In this document: positions 14,747 to 24,861 of the stretch, piece by piece | How the letters are laid out: every line of letters starts with the position of its first letter | Position numbering within the stretch: position 1 is the first letter of the stretch | Origin: CAZAFL01 sp964484465 | GTDB lineage: Bacteria; Bacteroidota; Ignavibacteria; UBA10030; SZUA-254 | NCBI GenBank assembly: GCA_964484465.1 | Contig: CAZAFL010000025.1 | Location: 1 to 50,622, forward strand | DNA length: 50,622 nucleotides | Direction of reading: 5' to 3' | Program-made: the position numbers and the translations under genes | The notes under the pieces: model-generated | What the model was told of the DNA's origin: nothing | Seen by the model: only the letters and a program-made list of their open reading frames with translations | Databases searched by the model: none

Positions 14747-17700
14747 TCATTTCGCTTTCGATAACTTCAACATCGTCTCTTGCGCACTGGAATTTGTCTT
14801 TATTCTTATTTTTGCAAAGTACGTACCGTTTGCAATTTCATCTCCTTCTGAATCTTTGCCATCCCATGCGACACTGTTGAAACCGACATGAAGCATGCTT
14901 TCGGAAACGGCGAGAGTCCGAATGAGTCTTCCGGCAATTGTGTAAATCTTGATTTCTAATGCATCGGGTCCAGTTGCGCCAGTCAACAAAAAGGTAAAGT
15001 GCGTCCCCTCGCGAAACGGGTTGGGGTAATTGTATGGTTCCAATAATCTTGTCACAGACATCACGTTAAACCGGATCGGGTTGATTGTAGCACCGGTCTG
15101 TCCGCTAGTAATTACAGATACTCCAAGTATATGTTCACCGTCTTTTAGTGAAGGGCGAAACTGGAGGAACCCGCTACCATGTCCGCCTGCAGAACCTGAA
15201 CTTATCTGAAGAGGAGCGCTTTCCGGAGCTAACTCCTTTCCATCGAGAGTGACTTTCAATGTAGTAGTTGTACCTTCCAAACGTTTGTTTGCAGAGAGCG
15301 TTTCTACATGAATAACCGGCGTGGGAGAAACGTAATCTCCGTTAACGATATGTCTACCGTCAAAGAACACGTCTATAGATTCACGTACTGCTTTCCCTCC
15401 CCCGGCGATTGTCAACGGAATATAAACGACGTTATTGCCTGCGAAAGCATCATTATCTCCAACCGGCGATACTGTAATCCTTAGCGTCTGCGTGCCGGGA
15501 GAGACAGGAGGTACAATTGAGGAGTGGACTGAAAGCACATTGCCTGATGCGATGAGTCCAAAAGGACGCTCTCCAAGAGAACTATTCGCAGGCATACCCG
15601 TGTAGGTTATTTTTCCACTATCCAGATCCCTTATCCCGATGTTGTGCACTTCGACATTGACTGCTAATGAATCGCCTGGTTGAAGAATTGCAGAATTTGG
15701 ATGAACCGACCATGGACTGATTGCTTCATCAGGCGGTGGCAAGTAAAGGACACTCCACGAATTCAACTCAGGAGTTTGTAACCCATCGGAATTACTGAGG
15801 TGTGCTTTCAAAAATATTCTGGGATACACAAACGGATTTATGGTAGAAAGATTTACGAAAGTTGTCGTGTTTGGGATACTCATCAATGAGTCTATAGTGG
15901 AATCTTGCCTCATTCCGAAGACTGACAATGCCGAAAATGTCAACATGGAAGGGACAAAACTGTCCCATGTCAGCGATACCCATTGATGTACTGGGCCGAT
16001 CGGGGGCGTTGTAATCGTACCAGCTCCATTGCTATAATAATTCGGCATTTGATATTGGAGGATGGCTGTTCCCGAAGGAACGTAGCTTTCAAGCGGCACT
16101 ATTAGAGGAGCGCCTGAACCTTTTCGGCTCAACAGACACCACGACTGCCCCGCAAGAACATTGCGGATATGTGTCGACCCCAGCGCTTCTATTTGCTGGT
16201 ATAATGCCTCAGTAACATTTGTCTTCGCATCGAGCACAGCAGAAAGCGCTACATAAAACCCATACGGTGTATTTTGCAGAAAACTTAACAAACTATCTGC
16301 TTGACTGGAAACCCGTAAATCGTATCCTTGCGCCTGGTAGATGCCGGTTAAAGGGTCGATGCGAGCTACGATAAAACTATTCGCGCCGTAAAAATATAAT
16401 CCGAATACGGTTACTTCACCAATTTTGATGATACTATAGTAATCAGAATCAGGGTACACTCTGTTTCCGACAGAGCGGACATATAACAGTAAGCCGTTCG
16501 ACGAATGAAGAGTTACACCCGAGTCAGTAACCGCCAGGTTGGAAAGTGTATCAAAAACAAATTGCTTTCTGCTGGATTGTTTCCAGGTTACAGAATCGGC
16601 AGTACCGAGTAAGTCGTCCGTCATAAATGATGAAAAAGTCCATGCGCCGTATTTACTTCCGTTCCATGTACGGCAGCGCCAGTAAAATATCTGACGGTTG
16701 CTCATGGGTGGAGTTTGCCACATCACTGAAACAGGACCGGGAAGAACAGGAGAAGATACGAGTTTAAACGGGCTGATGAAATCTGCCACAGTATCGAGTT
16801 CGAAAAAAAATGATGTCTGCGATGTATCAAGGAGAGCAGGAACACTTACGACCAATTGCTGTACACCGCTTTTCACCAGAGCAGAGAATACCGGCGCGAG
16901 CGGTGTGATGACATTCTTGTACACATAGATGTTCTTTTCGGCTGTATTATTGTTTTTTCGTATTTCGGGAATCCTGCCCTGGGGGTCAAATGCAATTTTC
17001 ACAACATGAACTCCCGGTTTGTTGCGGACATCCCACTGAACATTTATCGAGTCGATATTTGCAAACGGTGGTACCAAAAATGGAGAAGTGATATTTCCTT
17101 CGCCTAAATATTTTCCTTTCGGATCAGTATACGCATCGCGCAGAGTGACGAGAATACTGTCGTGCGGCAGAATACCGAAATTCCGGTATGTTACCTTCAG
17201 GGACACGATGCTGTCAGATGTCGGTTGGTCTGTACTGAGGTGAATATCAGCGGGCCCCACATCGATATCGGGTTTCAGAGGCAAGGCAAACAGAGAATAC
17301 GGGTCTCCCAGTAACGGATGGAGCTGTAATGTTTGAACTACCAGCGGCGTCGTCAGACCATTGATTTGCCAAAAATACAACTGAGCGATAGTCGTTAACT
17401 GTCCAAAACTTCTCCCGAAATCGAGCGTCGCGGATGAAAGAAATTTCCCCGTCAGGCGCCATCCGACGTTCGCGTACCCGATGCTTGAAGCAGACCAGAC
17501 GGCGATAGCTCCCCGGTTATCCGCCATCAAAAAATCTTCTGCAAGAACGTTGAAATTCGGCGCCGAAAAAAAACCGACATTACAACTGACGCTGCAGACG
17601 AACGGAAGTTTTCCTGAAATATTCTGCAAATCATTCGGGCTGCCGATATCGACATTCCATAACCTTCCTCCTGAATGACCGATAAAATTAATGTAATTGA

Positions 17701-20155
17701 TTCCTCCGTTGATAAGGCCCTGCATGTAGAGCTTTGAATCTCCATCAATAATATCCGACGATGATTTGTACACTCTGTGTGCCGTTCCTTGCACCGGAGG
17801 TGAAGTAATATAATTGTTAATCAGGTCTTCGGAATAACTGTTAAACAGCGGCTGCTCGGTTGAATCCAGACCACCGGTAATGAACAAGGATTGCTTGTTC
17901 CATTCGTCGAGCGGAGCATCATCGTAATTCAGGATTTTTGTCACAAGCCTGTCAGCCTGAAGTGCATTTTCCACCGGTAGCCTCCCGATAAACATGTACG
18001 GCAAATAATTCTGCACACTGTCAAAACTCACAAGAGCGTTATCGCTCGGCGGATTGCCGAACGCAGGCACGAAATTCTTTTTGACTGTTGTGGAAAGATG
18101 TTTCTTGAAATCCAAGCAGGCATTTCCAAACATGACAACGAATGTCGCAGCCGGCTGCGGCCAGTTGTATTCCGGGTACTTGAGGAAATCCCTGATGGCG
18201 TCCGGTTTTAGTCCTCCGAAGTTAAATTCATCATAAATATCCTGAACATCGGTAACGATCACACGAAGATTATCGCGCGAAGCGCGGGCCTGTCCTAACC
18301 GTTGCGCGGCGTCGATAAAATCCCGATGGGTAATAATAATATAATCAGCACCGTAATTATTTTGGCGCAAGTTCCGGAATACTTTCTGCTCAACAAACGG
18401 AACGCGCAATCGCAGGCTTCTTGCCGACACAATATAATGCGTTGAACCTGAAGCCGTATCTTGAAACTGTACGATTCCTCCAACAACTGTGTTGCCGGTT
18501 ATCTTCCGCGCATTGGTAAGATCGTAAATGTCGATGCTGTCTGTTGTAAAACCCCGCATATTGAATTGAGTAACACTACCTCCCGATACCTGGGGAGTTA
18601 TAATTTCAATCTGATTGTTGAGAGCCCGGGAAATTCTGTTGTAATCAACTTCAAACCAATCCAGATAGAACTTATTTACCGGACTCGGAGTCGCAAAAGA
18701 TGTAATTTTGATTATATTGTTCCCGTTTTGCAGGAGTGTATCCGGAAAAATGACCGAAAACGGAGCTTCCGTATTATCTGACCATGAAACCTGTCCAAGA
18801 AGGTTCCCGTTGATGCGCACTTCCGCGGTATGTTGAGAAGGAGTGGCTGTTTTCGTCATTCCAAAAAACCGCGCGCGCAGGGCGGCAGTTCCACCGACCA
18901 CTCTCGAGATTGAATCGACAGCGAACGAATAACTCCACGTGGTCAAGGGAAAAAAATCAGCCCAGTACCATCCTTCACCCGGAACAGCATCGGTCGTAGA
19001 TATTTCATCCTGGCTATAGCCAAAATAGTACTTAATGTCCTGCTCAAAATGAGCAGTACGAACAAATGACAACGGCTGGTATGCCGGATTTCCTGGGGCG
19101 GACGGAGTTTCCTGAAAACGGCTTGGGATATTATCGTTAACGGTCAACCAATAACAACTCGTGTCGGAATAAAGGTCATAATCGGAGTTTGTCCCGTGAT
19201 TCCGCGAGGCATAGAAATCAATATACCATTGCTGGGGGTCGGGAGAGGAGGTATTCAGAAATAACGGAACTGAGCTGCCGTGATTGTATATTGCGACGGA
19301 ATTCTGGTCGACTGATTGCAAATCAAGTCCCGCCGAATCAAGTTGCGAATACGTCAGTCTGTACAATCCATCCTGTCCGATCGGCAACCGATAATAAGTA
19401 CGGTTCGGTACAAACCATCTCGTTGAATCAGGAGATAACGATTGTTTTGCCGGGAGGCTCTTCCCGCGGAATTGTTTCGCGTCGTTGTAGTTTATGATGA
19501 GATTCTTATATAACGGCTCGAACTGCGGATCATTCCCCGTCGGCGACCAGTTTGCGTTCGAAGTTTTATTCTCCTGGAAAAACGTGCAACGCACCCGCAA
19601 CTGAACAAGTCTTTTTAATTGTCTGGTCGCGGGGTTATATTGGATTGGATGAACTGTAATTTTCGCAACGCGTTGGTTGCGAACTTGTGCAATTTCACTT
19701 ACCTGAACAACCTGGTCCGGATAAAACTGTGTTTGCGTGTTGTAAAATTGTTCATCGCGGTAGAACACGCCGACGGCTTCATTGTTTTCATCAAACCTGT
19801 ATTTGGGAGCCGGGAGAACATCATCACTTGTCCGGATATCAAATTTTGACTCTACGATTTCTATCCTCGCCGATGAATTGGAAGGAAGGCCAACAAGTGT
19901 TCCGTCTTCCGGAAGCTCGGGCTTCCCTTCTTCCGATAGGAAACCGCAGCTATCGCTCTGAAATCGGATAAACTTCAGGCCATGCAGTTGCTGCACAACC
20001 TGTCGGATTTGCGGAGGATTATATTCCAAAATAACCTCTGTTGGAGTGGAGGAAACGATCGAAAACCCTCCTCCCATCACTATAGAAGGATTTATGAAAT
20101 TTATCATAACAAGGATGAGACCAACGCTTAAAACGTTTCTCACTATCGAACTCAT
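14747..20155 (-). CDS. C25 family (gingipain/PorU-like) cysteine peptidase with T9SS sorting domain
   Basis: 1802 residues. The signal peptide ends near VMGGG and is followed by a long beta-rich propeptide-like region. The C25 domain covers about 600-960: YIIITHRDFIDAAQRLGQAR, then DIYDEFNFGG, then the catalytic His in NFIGHSGG (His827). The catalytic Cys lies 31 residues on, in FVCSVSCNVGFF (Cys858), matching the gingipain His-Cys spacing. Two CARDB-like domains follow (about 960-1075 and 1475-1580), then a sorting domain from NYPNPFREG (about 1708) to the end. C25 members include the T9SS sortase PorU, which removes cargo sorting domains, and secreted proteases. The length and the presence of a sorting domain fit either a PorU2-type sortase or a cargo protease. 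It starts 12 bp after the WecG-type transferase gene, so it shares the glycan operon. Confidence 0.9.
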   Translation of the reverse strand: MSSIVRNVLSVGLILVMINFINPSIVMGGGFSIVSSTPTEVILEYNPPQIRQVVQQLHGLKFIRFQSDSCGFLSEEGKPELPEDGTLVGLPSNSSARIEIVESKFDIRTSDDVLPAPKYRFDENNEAVGVFYRDEQFYNTQTQFYPDQVVQVSEIAQVRNQRVAKITVHPIQYNPATRQLKRLVQLRVRCTFFQENKTSNANWSPTGNDPQFEPLYKNLIINYNDAKQFRGKSLPAKQSLSPDSTRWFVPNRTYYRLPIGQDGLYRLTYSQLDSAGLDLQSVDQNSVAIYNHGSSVPLFLNTSSPDPQQWYIDFYASRNHGTNSDYDLYSDTSCYWLTVNDNIPSRFQETPSAPGNPAYQPLSFVRTAHFEQDIKYYFGYSQDEISTTDAVPGEGWYWADFFPLTTWSYSFAVDSISRVVGGTAALRARFFGMTKTATPSQHTAEVRINGNLLGQVSWSDNTEAPFSVIFPDTLLQNGNNIIKITSFATPSPVNKFYLDWFEVDYNRISRALNNQIEIITPQVSGGSVTQFNMRGFTTDSIDIYDLTNARKITGNTVVGGIVQFQDTASGSTHYIVSARSLRLRVPFVEQKVFRNLRQNNYGADYIIITHRDFIDAAQRLGQARASRDNLRVIVTDVQDIYDEFNFGGLKPDAIRDFLKYPEYNWPQPAATFVVMFGNACLDFKKHLSTTVKKNFVPAFGNPPSDNALVSFDSVQNYLPYMFIGRLPVENALQADRLVTKILNYDDAPLDEWNKQSLFITGGLDSTEQPLFNSYSEDLINNYITSPPVQGTAHRVYKSSSDIIDGDSKLYMQGLINGGINYINFIGHSGGRLWNVDIGSPNDLQNISGKLPFVCSVSCNVGFFSAPNFNVLAEDFLMADNRGAIAVWSASSIGYANVGWRLTGKFLSSATLDFGRSFGQLTTIAQLYFWQINGLTTPLVVQTLQLHPLLGDPYSLFALPLKPDIDVGPADIHLSTDQPTSDSIVSLKVTYRNFGILPHDSILVTLRDAYTDPKGKYLGEGNITSPFLVPPFANIDSINVQWDVRNKPGVHVVKIAFDPQGRIPEIRKNNNTAEKNIYVYKNVITPLAPVFSALVKSGVQQLVVSVPALLDTSQTSFFFELDTVADFISPFKLVSSPVLPGPVSVMWQTPPMSNRQIFYWRCRTWNGSKYGAWTFSSFMTDDLLGTADSVTWKQSSRKQFVFDTLSNLAVTDSGVTLHSSNGLLLYVRSVGNRVYPDSDYYSIIKIGEVTVFGLYFYGANSFIVARIDPLTGIYQAQGYDLRVSSQADSLLSFLQNTPYGFYVALSAVLDAKTNVTEALYQQIEALGSTHIRNVLAGQSWCLLSRKGSGAPLIVPLESYVPSGTAILQYQMPNYYSNGAGTITTPPIGPVHQWVSLTWDSFVPSMLTFSALSVFGMRQDSTIDSLMSIPNTTTFVNLSTINPFVYPRIFLKAHLSNSDGLQTPELNSWSVLYLPPPDEAISPWSVHPNSAILQPGDSLAVNVEVHNIGIRDLDSGKITYTGMPANSSLGERPFGLIASGNVLSVHSSIVPPVSPGTQTLRITVSPVGDNDAFAGNNVVYIPLTIAGGGKAVRESIDVFFDGRHIVNGDYVSPTPVIHVETLSANKRLEGTTTTLKVTLDGKELAPESAPLQISSGSAGGHGSGFLQFRPSLKDGEHILGVSVITSGQTGATINPIRFNVMSVTRLLEPYNYPNPFREGTHFTFLLTGATGPDALEIKIYTIAGRLIRTLAVSESMLHVGFNSVAWDGKDSEGDEIANGTYFAKIRIKTNSSAQETMLKLSKAK

Positions 20156-20167
20156 GAAATGAATACC

Positions 20168-20920
20168 TTATTTCCGATGATTAAATGATTCCTGAACCAC
20201 CCTCCACATGAAAAGGGGATTCCCTGTTATATATCTTCGGGATAATCGAATCGGCTCCTGGGCCAGTCTCCACGCCCATTCAAATCCCAACCTTCTTAAA
20301 TTGTCCGGAACAGGCAGCCTCCTTCCAGCCAGTTCATCAATGCATCCTCCCATCGGTACAATGGCATGCACACAAAGCGCTTGCAGATTCTCCATAATCC
20401 ATTGTTCCTGAAGAGGCATTCCAAACGCGACAAACAGGAAATCCGGTGACGCTTGGTTGATTTGTCGGACTATCGTATCGGACTCTTCTCCCTTTTTTTG
20501 AAAGTATCCATGATGGAATCCTGCAATGGTTAATCCGGGATATTTCATCTTCAAATTCTCCGATGCGGTTTCAACGACTTCAGGTTGACCTCCTAACAAG
20601 AAAACAGAATATTTTTTTTCCTCGCAGGATTTTAGAAGTGCCCAGATCCATTCGGTGAGCGGAAGATGAGGAGGAATCTGCTGTTTCGTCATGCGGCATG
20701 CGAGTCGGATACCCTGTCCATCGGCAACAACAAACCCGGCAACGCGCAGAAATTCCTTAAACCATGGAATCGATGATGCAAGATTAAATGCATGAGCGTT
20801 AACATGTGCAATTACCGTCTTTTTGTTCTCAGCTATGACGCGATCGGTTTCAGATAAAATTTCCCTTTCGGTATTGAGGTCAACCCTAACACCGCTGATG
20901 AAAACAGACCGGGCATTCAC
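20168..20920 (-). CDS. WecG/TagA/CpsF family glycosyltransferase
   Basis: 250 residues with the family blocks HVNAHAFNLA, VVADGQGIRLACRM, FLLGGQPEVVE and FLFVAFGMPLQEQWIMENL. Relatives transfer N-acetylmannosamine or its uronic acid onto lipid-linked N-acetylglucosamine (TagA, WecG), an early step of surface-polymer synthesis at the inner face of the cytoplasmic membrane. The exact sugar here is unknown. It starts with GTG that overlaps the TGA of the upstream GT9 gene (GTGA), implying coupled translation. It is followed by the C25 peptidase gene after 12 bp. Confidence 0.92.
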   Translation of the reverse strand: MNARSVFISGVRVDLNTEREILSETDRVIAENKKTVIAHVNAHAFNLASSIPWFKEFLRVAGFVVADGQGIRLACRMTKQQIPPHLPLTEWIWALLKSCEEKKYSVFLLGGQPEVVETASENLKMKYPGLTIAGFHHGYFQKKGEESDTIVRQINQASPDFLFVAFGMPLQEQWIMENLQALCVHAIVPMGGCIDELAGRRLPVPDNLRRLGFEWAWRLAQEPIRLSRRYITGNPLFMWRVVQESFNHRK

Positions 20921-22056
20921 CCTGTCACCATCGTCGGTTTCTCGAGAACTGCAAAAGCCGCCTCAAGAACTTTTTCGGTTGAAATCAAATTGATACAAGG
21001 ATGTTCAGGTCTGATACATATTTTTTGATCGCAGGGACTGCATTCCACCTTTTCATAAAAATAAATGTTTTTTCCGGAAAAGGGAGCCGTCAGGTCGGGT
21101 GAAGCGGGTCCAAATAAGCCGATACACCGTACCCCTAACGCTGTCGCGAGGTGGAGGGGACCGGAATCATTTCCTATAAATAATGATGCCCGACCGAGCA
21201 AGCCCATAAGCGTGCCTACCGGTTCTCCAAATAGTAGATGAACCCTCTTGCTTAGATGCAATGTCTTTTTTCCGAATGATGCATGATCCTCCCTGCTCCC
21301 AATGATAAAAGTATGAAGCCCCGCATTCGAAAGAGCGTCGGTCAACGATACATAATTCTCCAACTCCCAGCTGCGGAATTGCCAGCCTGAAAAAGGATGA
21401 CAAACGATAAACGGAGCATTTCCGATAGCACACCCGTTAAGAAATTCATCAGTATAAGCGATAATGCGCGCAGGGAGAACAATCGATGGATATCCTTTGC
21501 AGACCGGGATACTCAGGGCAGTTGCAATTTTTTGAGACCGTTCCACAATATTCTCGAAATGGAACACCATCTTGCTATGCATTACACCACCGGTACCGAT
21601 TACGTTCGCGGGACGTAAAAATGGTGTCGGTGTATCAGGAACGTCAAAATATCCGGCTTTGAATACACTCTTTGAACGCAATGTGAACAGGGCATTTCTT
21701 GCTGACGGACTCGCACTTATTGCAAGATCACACTCTACTTCCCTCAATCGCCCGGTTGAACGAAGATAACCCGCAACCGTTTGCGTTTTGGATACGCCAA
21801 TCACTTCTGAAACGAATGGAACATAGCGGACAATATCTGTAAATGTATCATCAACCAGAGCCAAAAGATTAAGATGCGGGTACGCTTCATGAAACGATTG
21901 GATGAGAGGAAGCATAGAGACAACATCTCCCATCTTCGAGGTTTCAATAAACAACACCGAACGCAGCGAAGAGAGGGACACTGTTGATTTCTGAGGTTTG
22001 TGCTTATTCCAAAATAAAAATAGCCGCGTTGCAATTTGAGCAATCGGCTTTTTCAT
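20917..22056 (-). CDS. Glycosyltransferase family 9 (heptosyltransferase-like) protein
   Basis: 379 residues with the GT9 layout. An N-terminal Rossmann half has FIETSKMGDVVSMLPLIQSF, and the C-terminal donor-binding half has FIGNDSGPLHLATALGVRCI and GLFGPASP. The tail is Cys-rich (CSPCDQKICIRPEHPC), common in GT9. Family members add ADP-heptose or other sugars to LPS core. The ATG at 22056 follows GAGAGA. A 76-bp gap with a promoter (22122..22094) separates it from the previous GT9 gene, and it overlaps the next gene by 4 bp. Confidence 0.92.
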   Translation of the reverse strand: MKKPIAQIATRLFLFWNKHKPQKSTVSLSSLRSVLFIETSKMGDVVSMLPLIQSFHEAYPHLNLLALVDDTFTDIVRYVPFVSEVIGVSKTQTVAGYLRSTGRLREVECDLAISASPSARNALFTLRSKSVFKAGYFDVPDTPTPFLRPANVIGTGGVMHSKMVFHFENIVERSQKIATALSIPVCKGYPSIVLPARIIAYTDEFLNGCAIGNAPFIVCHPFSGWQFRSWELENYVSLTDALSNAGLHTFIIGSREDHASFGKKTLHLSKRVHLLFGEPVGTLMGLLGRASLFIGNDSGPLHLATALGVRCIGLFGPASPDLTAPFSGKNIYFYEKVECSPCDQKICIRPEHPCINLISTEKVLEAAFAVLEKPTMVTG

Positions 22057-22093
22057 TTCAATCTCTCGCGCTGAATCATATCAATGGTACGCC

Positions 22094-22122
22094 AATGTAA
22101 CCAAACACAGATTGAAAATCAA
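22094..22122 (-). promoter_or_regulatory. Predicted internal promoter for the GT9-WecG-C25 segment
   Basis: On the minus strand TTGATT (22122..22117), 17 bp, TACATT (22099..22094), about 38 bp before the ATG at 22056. It sits in the only sizeable gap of the glycan operon. It could therefore give the distal genes, including the C25 peptidase, separate expression. Confidence 0.5.
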
Positions 22123-22132
22123 TGCTGAATAA

Positions 22133-23290
22133 TTAATTCAACGCATTCATGACAGTGTCGAAAACCGTTTCAACGGATATTTTTTTCATACAGGAAAATG
22201 TTCCGGTCGGGCATGTTATCCCACCGAAGGGGGTACATGGCCGGCACCAAAGATTTTCAACATCGAGAACGGCATGTCTCCCTTCCGGAGGCACATAACC
22301 AAATGCGGGGACAGTCGGACCCATCAAAATTACCAGTGGTCTGCCCATCGCTGCTCCGATGTGCATCGCCGCGGAATCGTTTGTCAACAGAAGATCACAT
22401 CGTTCAATTAATGCCGCAGAACTTAAAACACTCAACCTACCGCAAGTATTGATAACCTGATCTGTGCCGACAGCCGAGCATATTTTTTCACACAATTCTG
22501 CGTCCGAATCGCCCCCGACAAGAACGACATAATACTTTCTTTGAATAGTTTTCCTGACTAATTCGATGAAATTCTCAGCCGGCCATCGTTTTGTATTCCA
22601 TTTCGAGCCCGGAGCAACCGCGATAAGTCTCGCCCCTGCCGGAATAATCTCGAGACAGATTTTTTTCGCGCGATTCAAATTCTCAACATTCGGATATAAA
22701 GGTTCATACCGAATGCTCTTGTCAATGTTCGGACTCAAAGGGTCGAGCAACTGAAGGTAGCGTTGGATGGCATGGCGGAGAGGGTCCGGGGCGACTACAT
22801 CGGTATACAACAATGAAATGAATGAATGTTTCTTACGTAATATTTTACGCACACGCGAAGTATACTTGAATAACGTACCATTTGGAATATCCCAGGACGC
22901 CGACGGAAATTTTACGTGATCCTGGAAAAGGCTGATTCCGGTACTTTGATTTGTTCCGATCCGCCGGCGAATGCCTGAAAAATAGACAGCAAGTGCAGCC
23001 CGGATCGATCCGGGGAAAATAAACGCTGTGTCAAACTTCATCGACCGGAGCAGTTTTGCAAGTGAAAATATATTCCTCAAATTTCCCCCCTCTTCCCCAT
23101 TTTCAAAGACAATAACCGAAGAAACCACAGGAGAATTGGCTGCCACCTCCTCACTCTCCTTGCGTACGAGAATATCGATCTTCGACTGAGGATAAGAGGC
23201 CTTCAATTGTCTGAGAAACGGTAAACTCAGGATAGCGTCCCCAAGGAACAGCGGCTGGACAACCAAAATATGTTCCGGCTGACGTTTCAC
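22133..23290 (-). CDS. Glycosyltransferase family 9, lipopolysaccharide heptosyltransferase II-like (WaaF type)
   Basis: 385 residues. HILVVQPLFLGDAILSLPFL starts the N-terminal half. AVAPGSKWNTKRWPAENF and LLTNDSAAMHIGAAMGRPLV mark the C-terminal donor site, as in WaaF-type enzymes that add the second heptose to LPS inner core. The Cys-rich tail (CRPCTPFGGITCPTGTFSC) resembles that of the neighbouring GT9. The start is GTG, overlapping the TGA of the membrane-protein gene (GTGA). Whether the donor is ADP-heptose cannot be told here. Confidence 0.92.
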   Translation of the reverse strand: MKRQPEHILVVQPLFLGDAILSLPFLRQLKASYPQSKIDILVRKESEEVAANSPVVSSVIVFENGEEGGNLRNIFSLAKLLRSMKFDTAFIFPGSIRAALAVYFSGIRRRIGTNQSTGISLFQDHVKFPSASWDIPNGTLFKYTSRVRKILRKKHSFISLLYTDVVAPDPLRHAIQRYLQLLDPLSPNIDKSIRYEPLYPNVENLNRAKKICLEIIPAGARLIAVAPGSKWNTKRWPAENFIELVRKTIQRKYYVVLVGGDSDAELCEKICSAVGTDQVINTCGRLSVLSSAALIERCDLLLTNDSAAMHIGAAMGRPLVILMGPTVPAFGYVPPEGRHAVLDVENLWCRPCTPFGGITCPTGTFSCMKKISVETVFDTVMNALN

Positions 23291-24861
23291 AGGTCAAAAG
23301 CAAATTGCCGATGGCGAAGCCCATAAAGAACGAGAAACGTTGTATCTTGCTGAGCATGGTCATCCCAGGAAATGGATTGGTAGTGATTCTCGAACCACTC
23401 ACGTTCCTGGTCAGAATGAAAAATCCCATCGCCATAGCCATGAAACAGGTGGTTTGACGGTACTTCCCAGTTACGCAAAACAATAAAATCCGGTTTTACC
23501 GTCTGGACGAATTCCATAAACCACCTGTCGCTCGAATATTGCTGCCGAAAGCTCAATACGGAAGGAGATACTATTCCGATGTAATCGTAAATATATTTTT
23601 TTGAATAAAAACCGATATACCCTATCGGCTCGACCAGGACAGACTGGTTTGATGCCGCATGGGTCCCGAGCCATTCACCGAGAGATTTATTTTGTCTTTG
23701 AAAGAGACCCGAAAGGTTATCATTCCACCGCAACATACCAGCGATATTAAGAACAAGAAGTATTGTCACGCATCCATACCCGAGCAATAGTTTCATCTTC
23801 CGGCTACTGTTGCTCCTTCTGAACCATTCAAACATATACTCAGCACAATACCCGCAAACAATAAAGTAAGCAAGAAACCCCGGGAGAAAGTACCAATCTG
23901 CCATCACGACCCCTGCAAATGAAAATGCGACATTGTACATCACAAAAAAAATAGGAAATAATAACATGTACGATTTCGAACGAACTATCCTCATTGACCC
24001 TATACAAAAAGGAATCAGGAATAAAATGACCATACAATACATGAGCCATCCATTGTTATGCCCAAGAATGGACGAAGGAAGATAGCCCGACAAAACGCGC
24101 ACCGGGTCAAAGGCAGGAAAGAGATGATGCCAGCTGATTCTTTTTGCAGTAATTGAATGGGGGAACCAGGAATTAAAGTACCAATGACTGAATACAGTCC
24201 AAATGCCTGGAACAATCACAGATGCAGCAACATATCGTATTCGGATTTCGGCTTCCCGGAAGAAAATGAATCCGGCGAGCAATACATCCCACAGAACAGC
24301 ATCGGGACGGCAAAAGAAATGCATTCCCAAAACAAAAGCACACAGGTAATATCGTTTTCCAAGATAACACTGTAATGAAAAAAGCATCAACAGCAGCGCC
24401 AAAGAGGATTCCATCCCGGAAACACCGATAAGGACTGTTTTGGGATAAAGCGAAAAAAGACCGACGGAGACGAAACGAGCGACAACAAATTCGCCCGGAA
24501 TTAATCGCCAGAGGATAATGAGAACGAACATATCAGAGATGAGAGACAGAAGAAAAGAAATTACAACAACGTGAGAACCTCCGAATGCAAGGCTGAGAAA
24601 AGAAAGTAACAGTGTATACAGGGGCGAAGTTGTTCCCAACACCTTTTCACCCTCATTATACAAATAACCGTATCCGGAAATTATATTTAGGACGTAACGA
24701 TAGGTAATAAATGCATCATCACTCACATATTTTGTAGTGAGAAAAAAAATCAACCGTACAAGCACTCCTCCTACAACCAAAAACCAGAGGAAACCATTCG
24801 ATGGTGCATTTGGTCGTTGTGCCGATGGGACCTGAAGTTCCGATTCGGAAAACGTCCTCAT
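23287..24861 (-). CDS. Multi-spanning membrane protein, GT-C-type glycosyltransferase
   Basis: 524 residues with roughly ten or more hydrophobic segments by eye. After the first membrane helix comes YVSDDAFITYRYVLNIISGY, then GEKVLGTTSPLYTLLL. This is the DDAFIT-R-N-G-G-G-TSP pattern of GT-C enzymes that use polyprenyl-phosphate sugars on the outer face of the cytoplasmic membrane (arabinofuranosyltransferase or DUF2029-like). The Asp pair is the probable catalytic/metal site. The C-terminal 110 residues form a soluble domain. ATGA and GTGA overlaps link it to both neighbours. Acceptor and sugar are unknown. Confidence 0.8.
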   Translation of the reverse strand: MRTFSESELQVPSAQRPNAPSNGFLWFLVVGGVLVRLIFFLTTKYVSDDAFITYRYVLNIISGYGYLYNEGEKVLGTTSPLYTLLLSFLSLAFGGSHVVVISFLLSLISDMFVLIILWRLIPGEFVVARFVSVGLFSLYPKTVLIGVSGMESSLALLLMLFSLQCYLGKRYYLCAFVLGMHFFCRPDAVLWDVLLAGFIFFREAEIRIRYVAASVIVPGIWTVFSHWYFNSWFPHSITAKRISWHHLFPAFDPVRVLSGYLPSSILGHNNGWLMYCMVILFLIPFCIGSMRIVRSKSYMLLFPIFFVMYNVAFSFAGVVMADWYFLPGFLAYFIVCGYCAEYMFEWFRRSNSSRKMKLLLGYGCVTILLVLNIAGMLRWNDNLSGLFQRQNKSLGEWLGTHAASNQSVLVEPIGYIGFYSKKYIYDYIGIVSPSVLSFRQQYSSDRWFMEFVQTVKPDFIVLRNWEVPSNHLFHGYGDGIFHSDQEREWFENHYQSISWDDHAQQDTTFLVLYGLRHRQFAFDL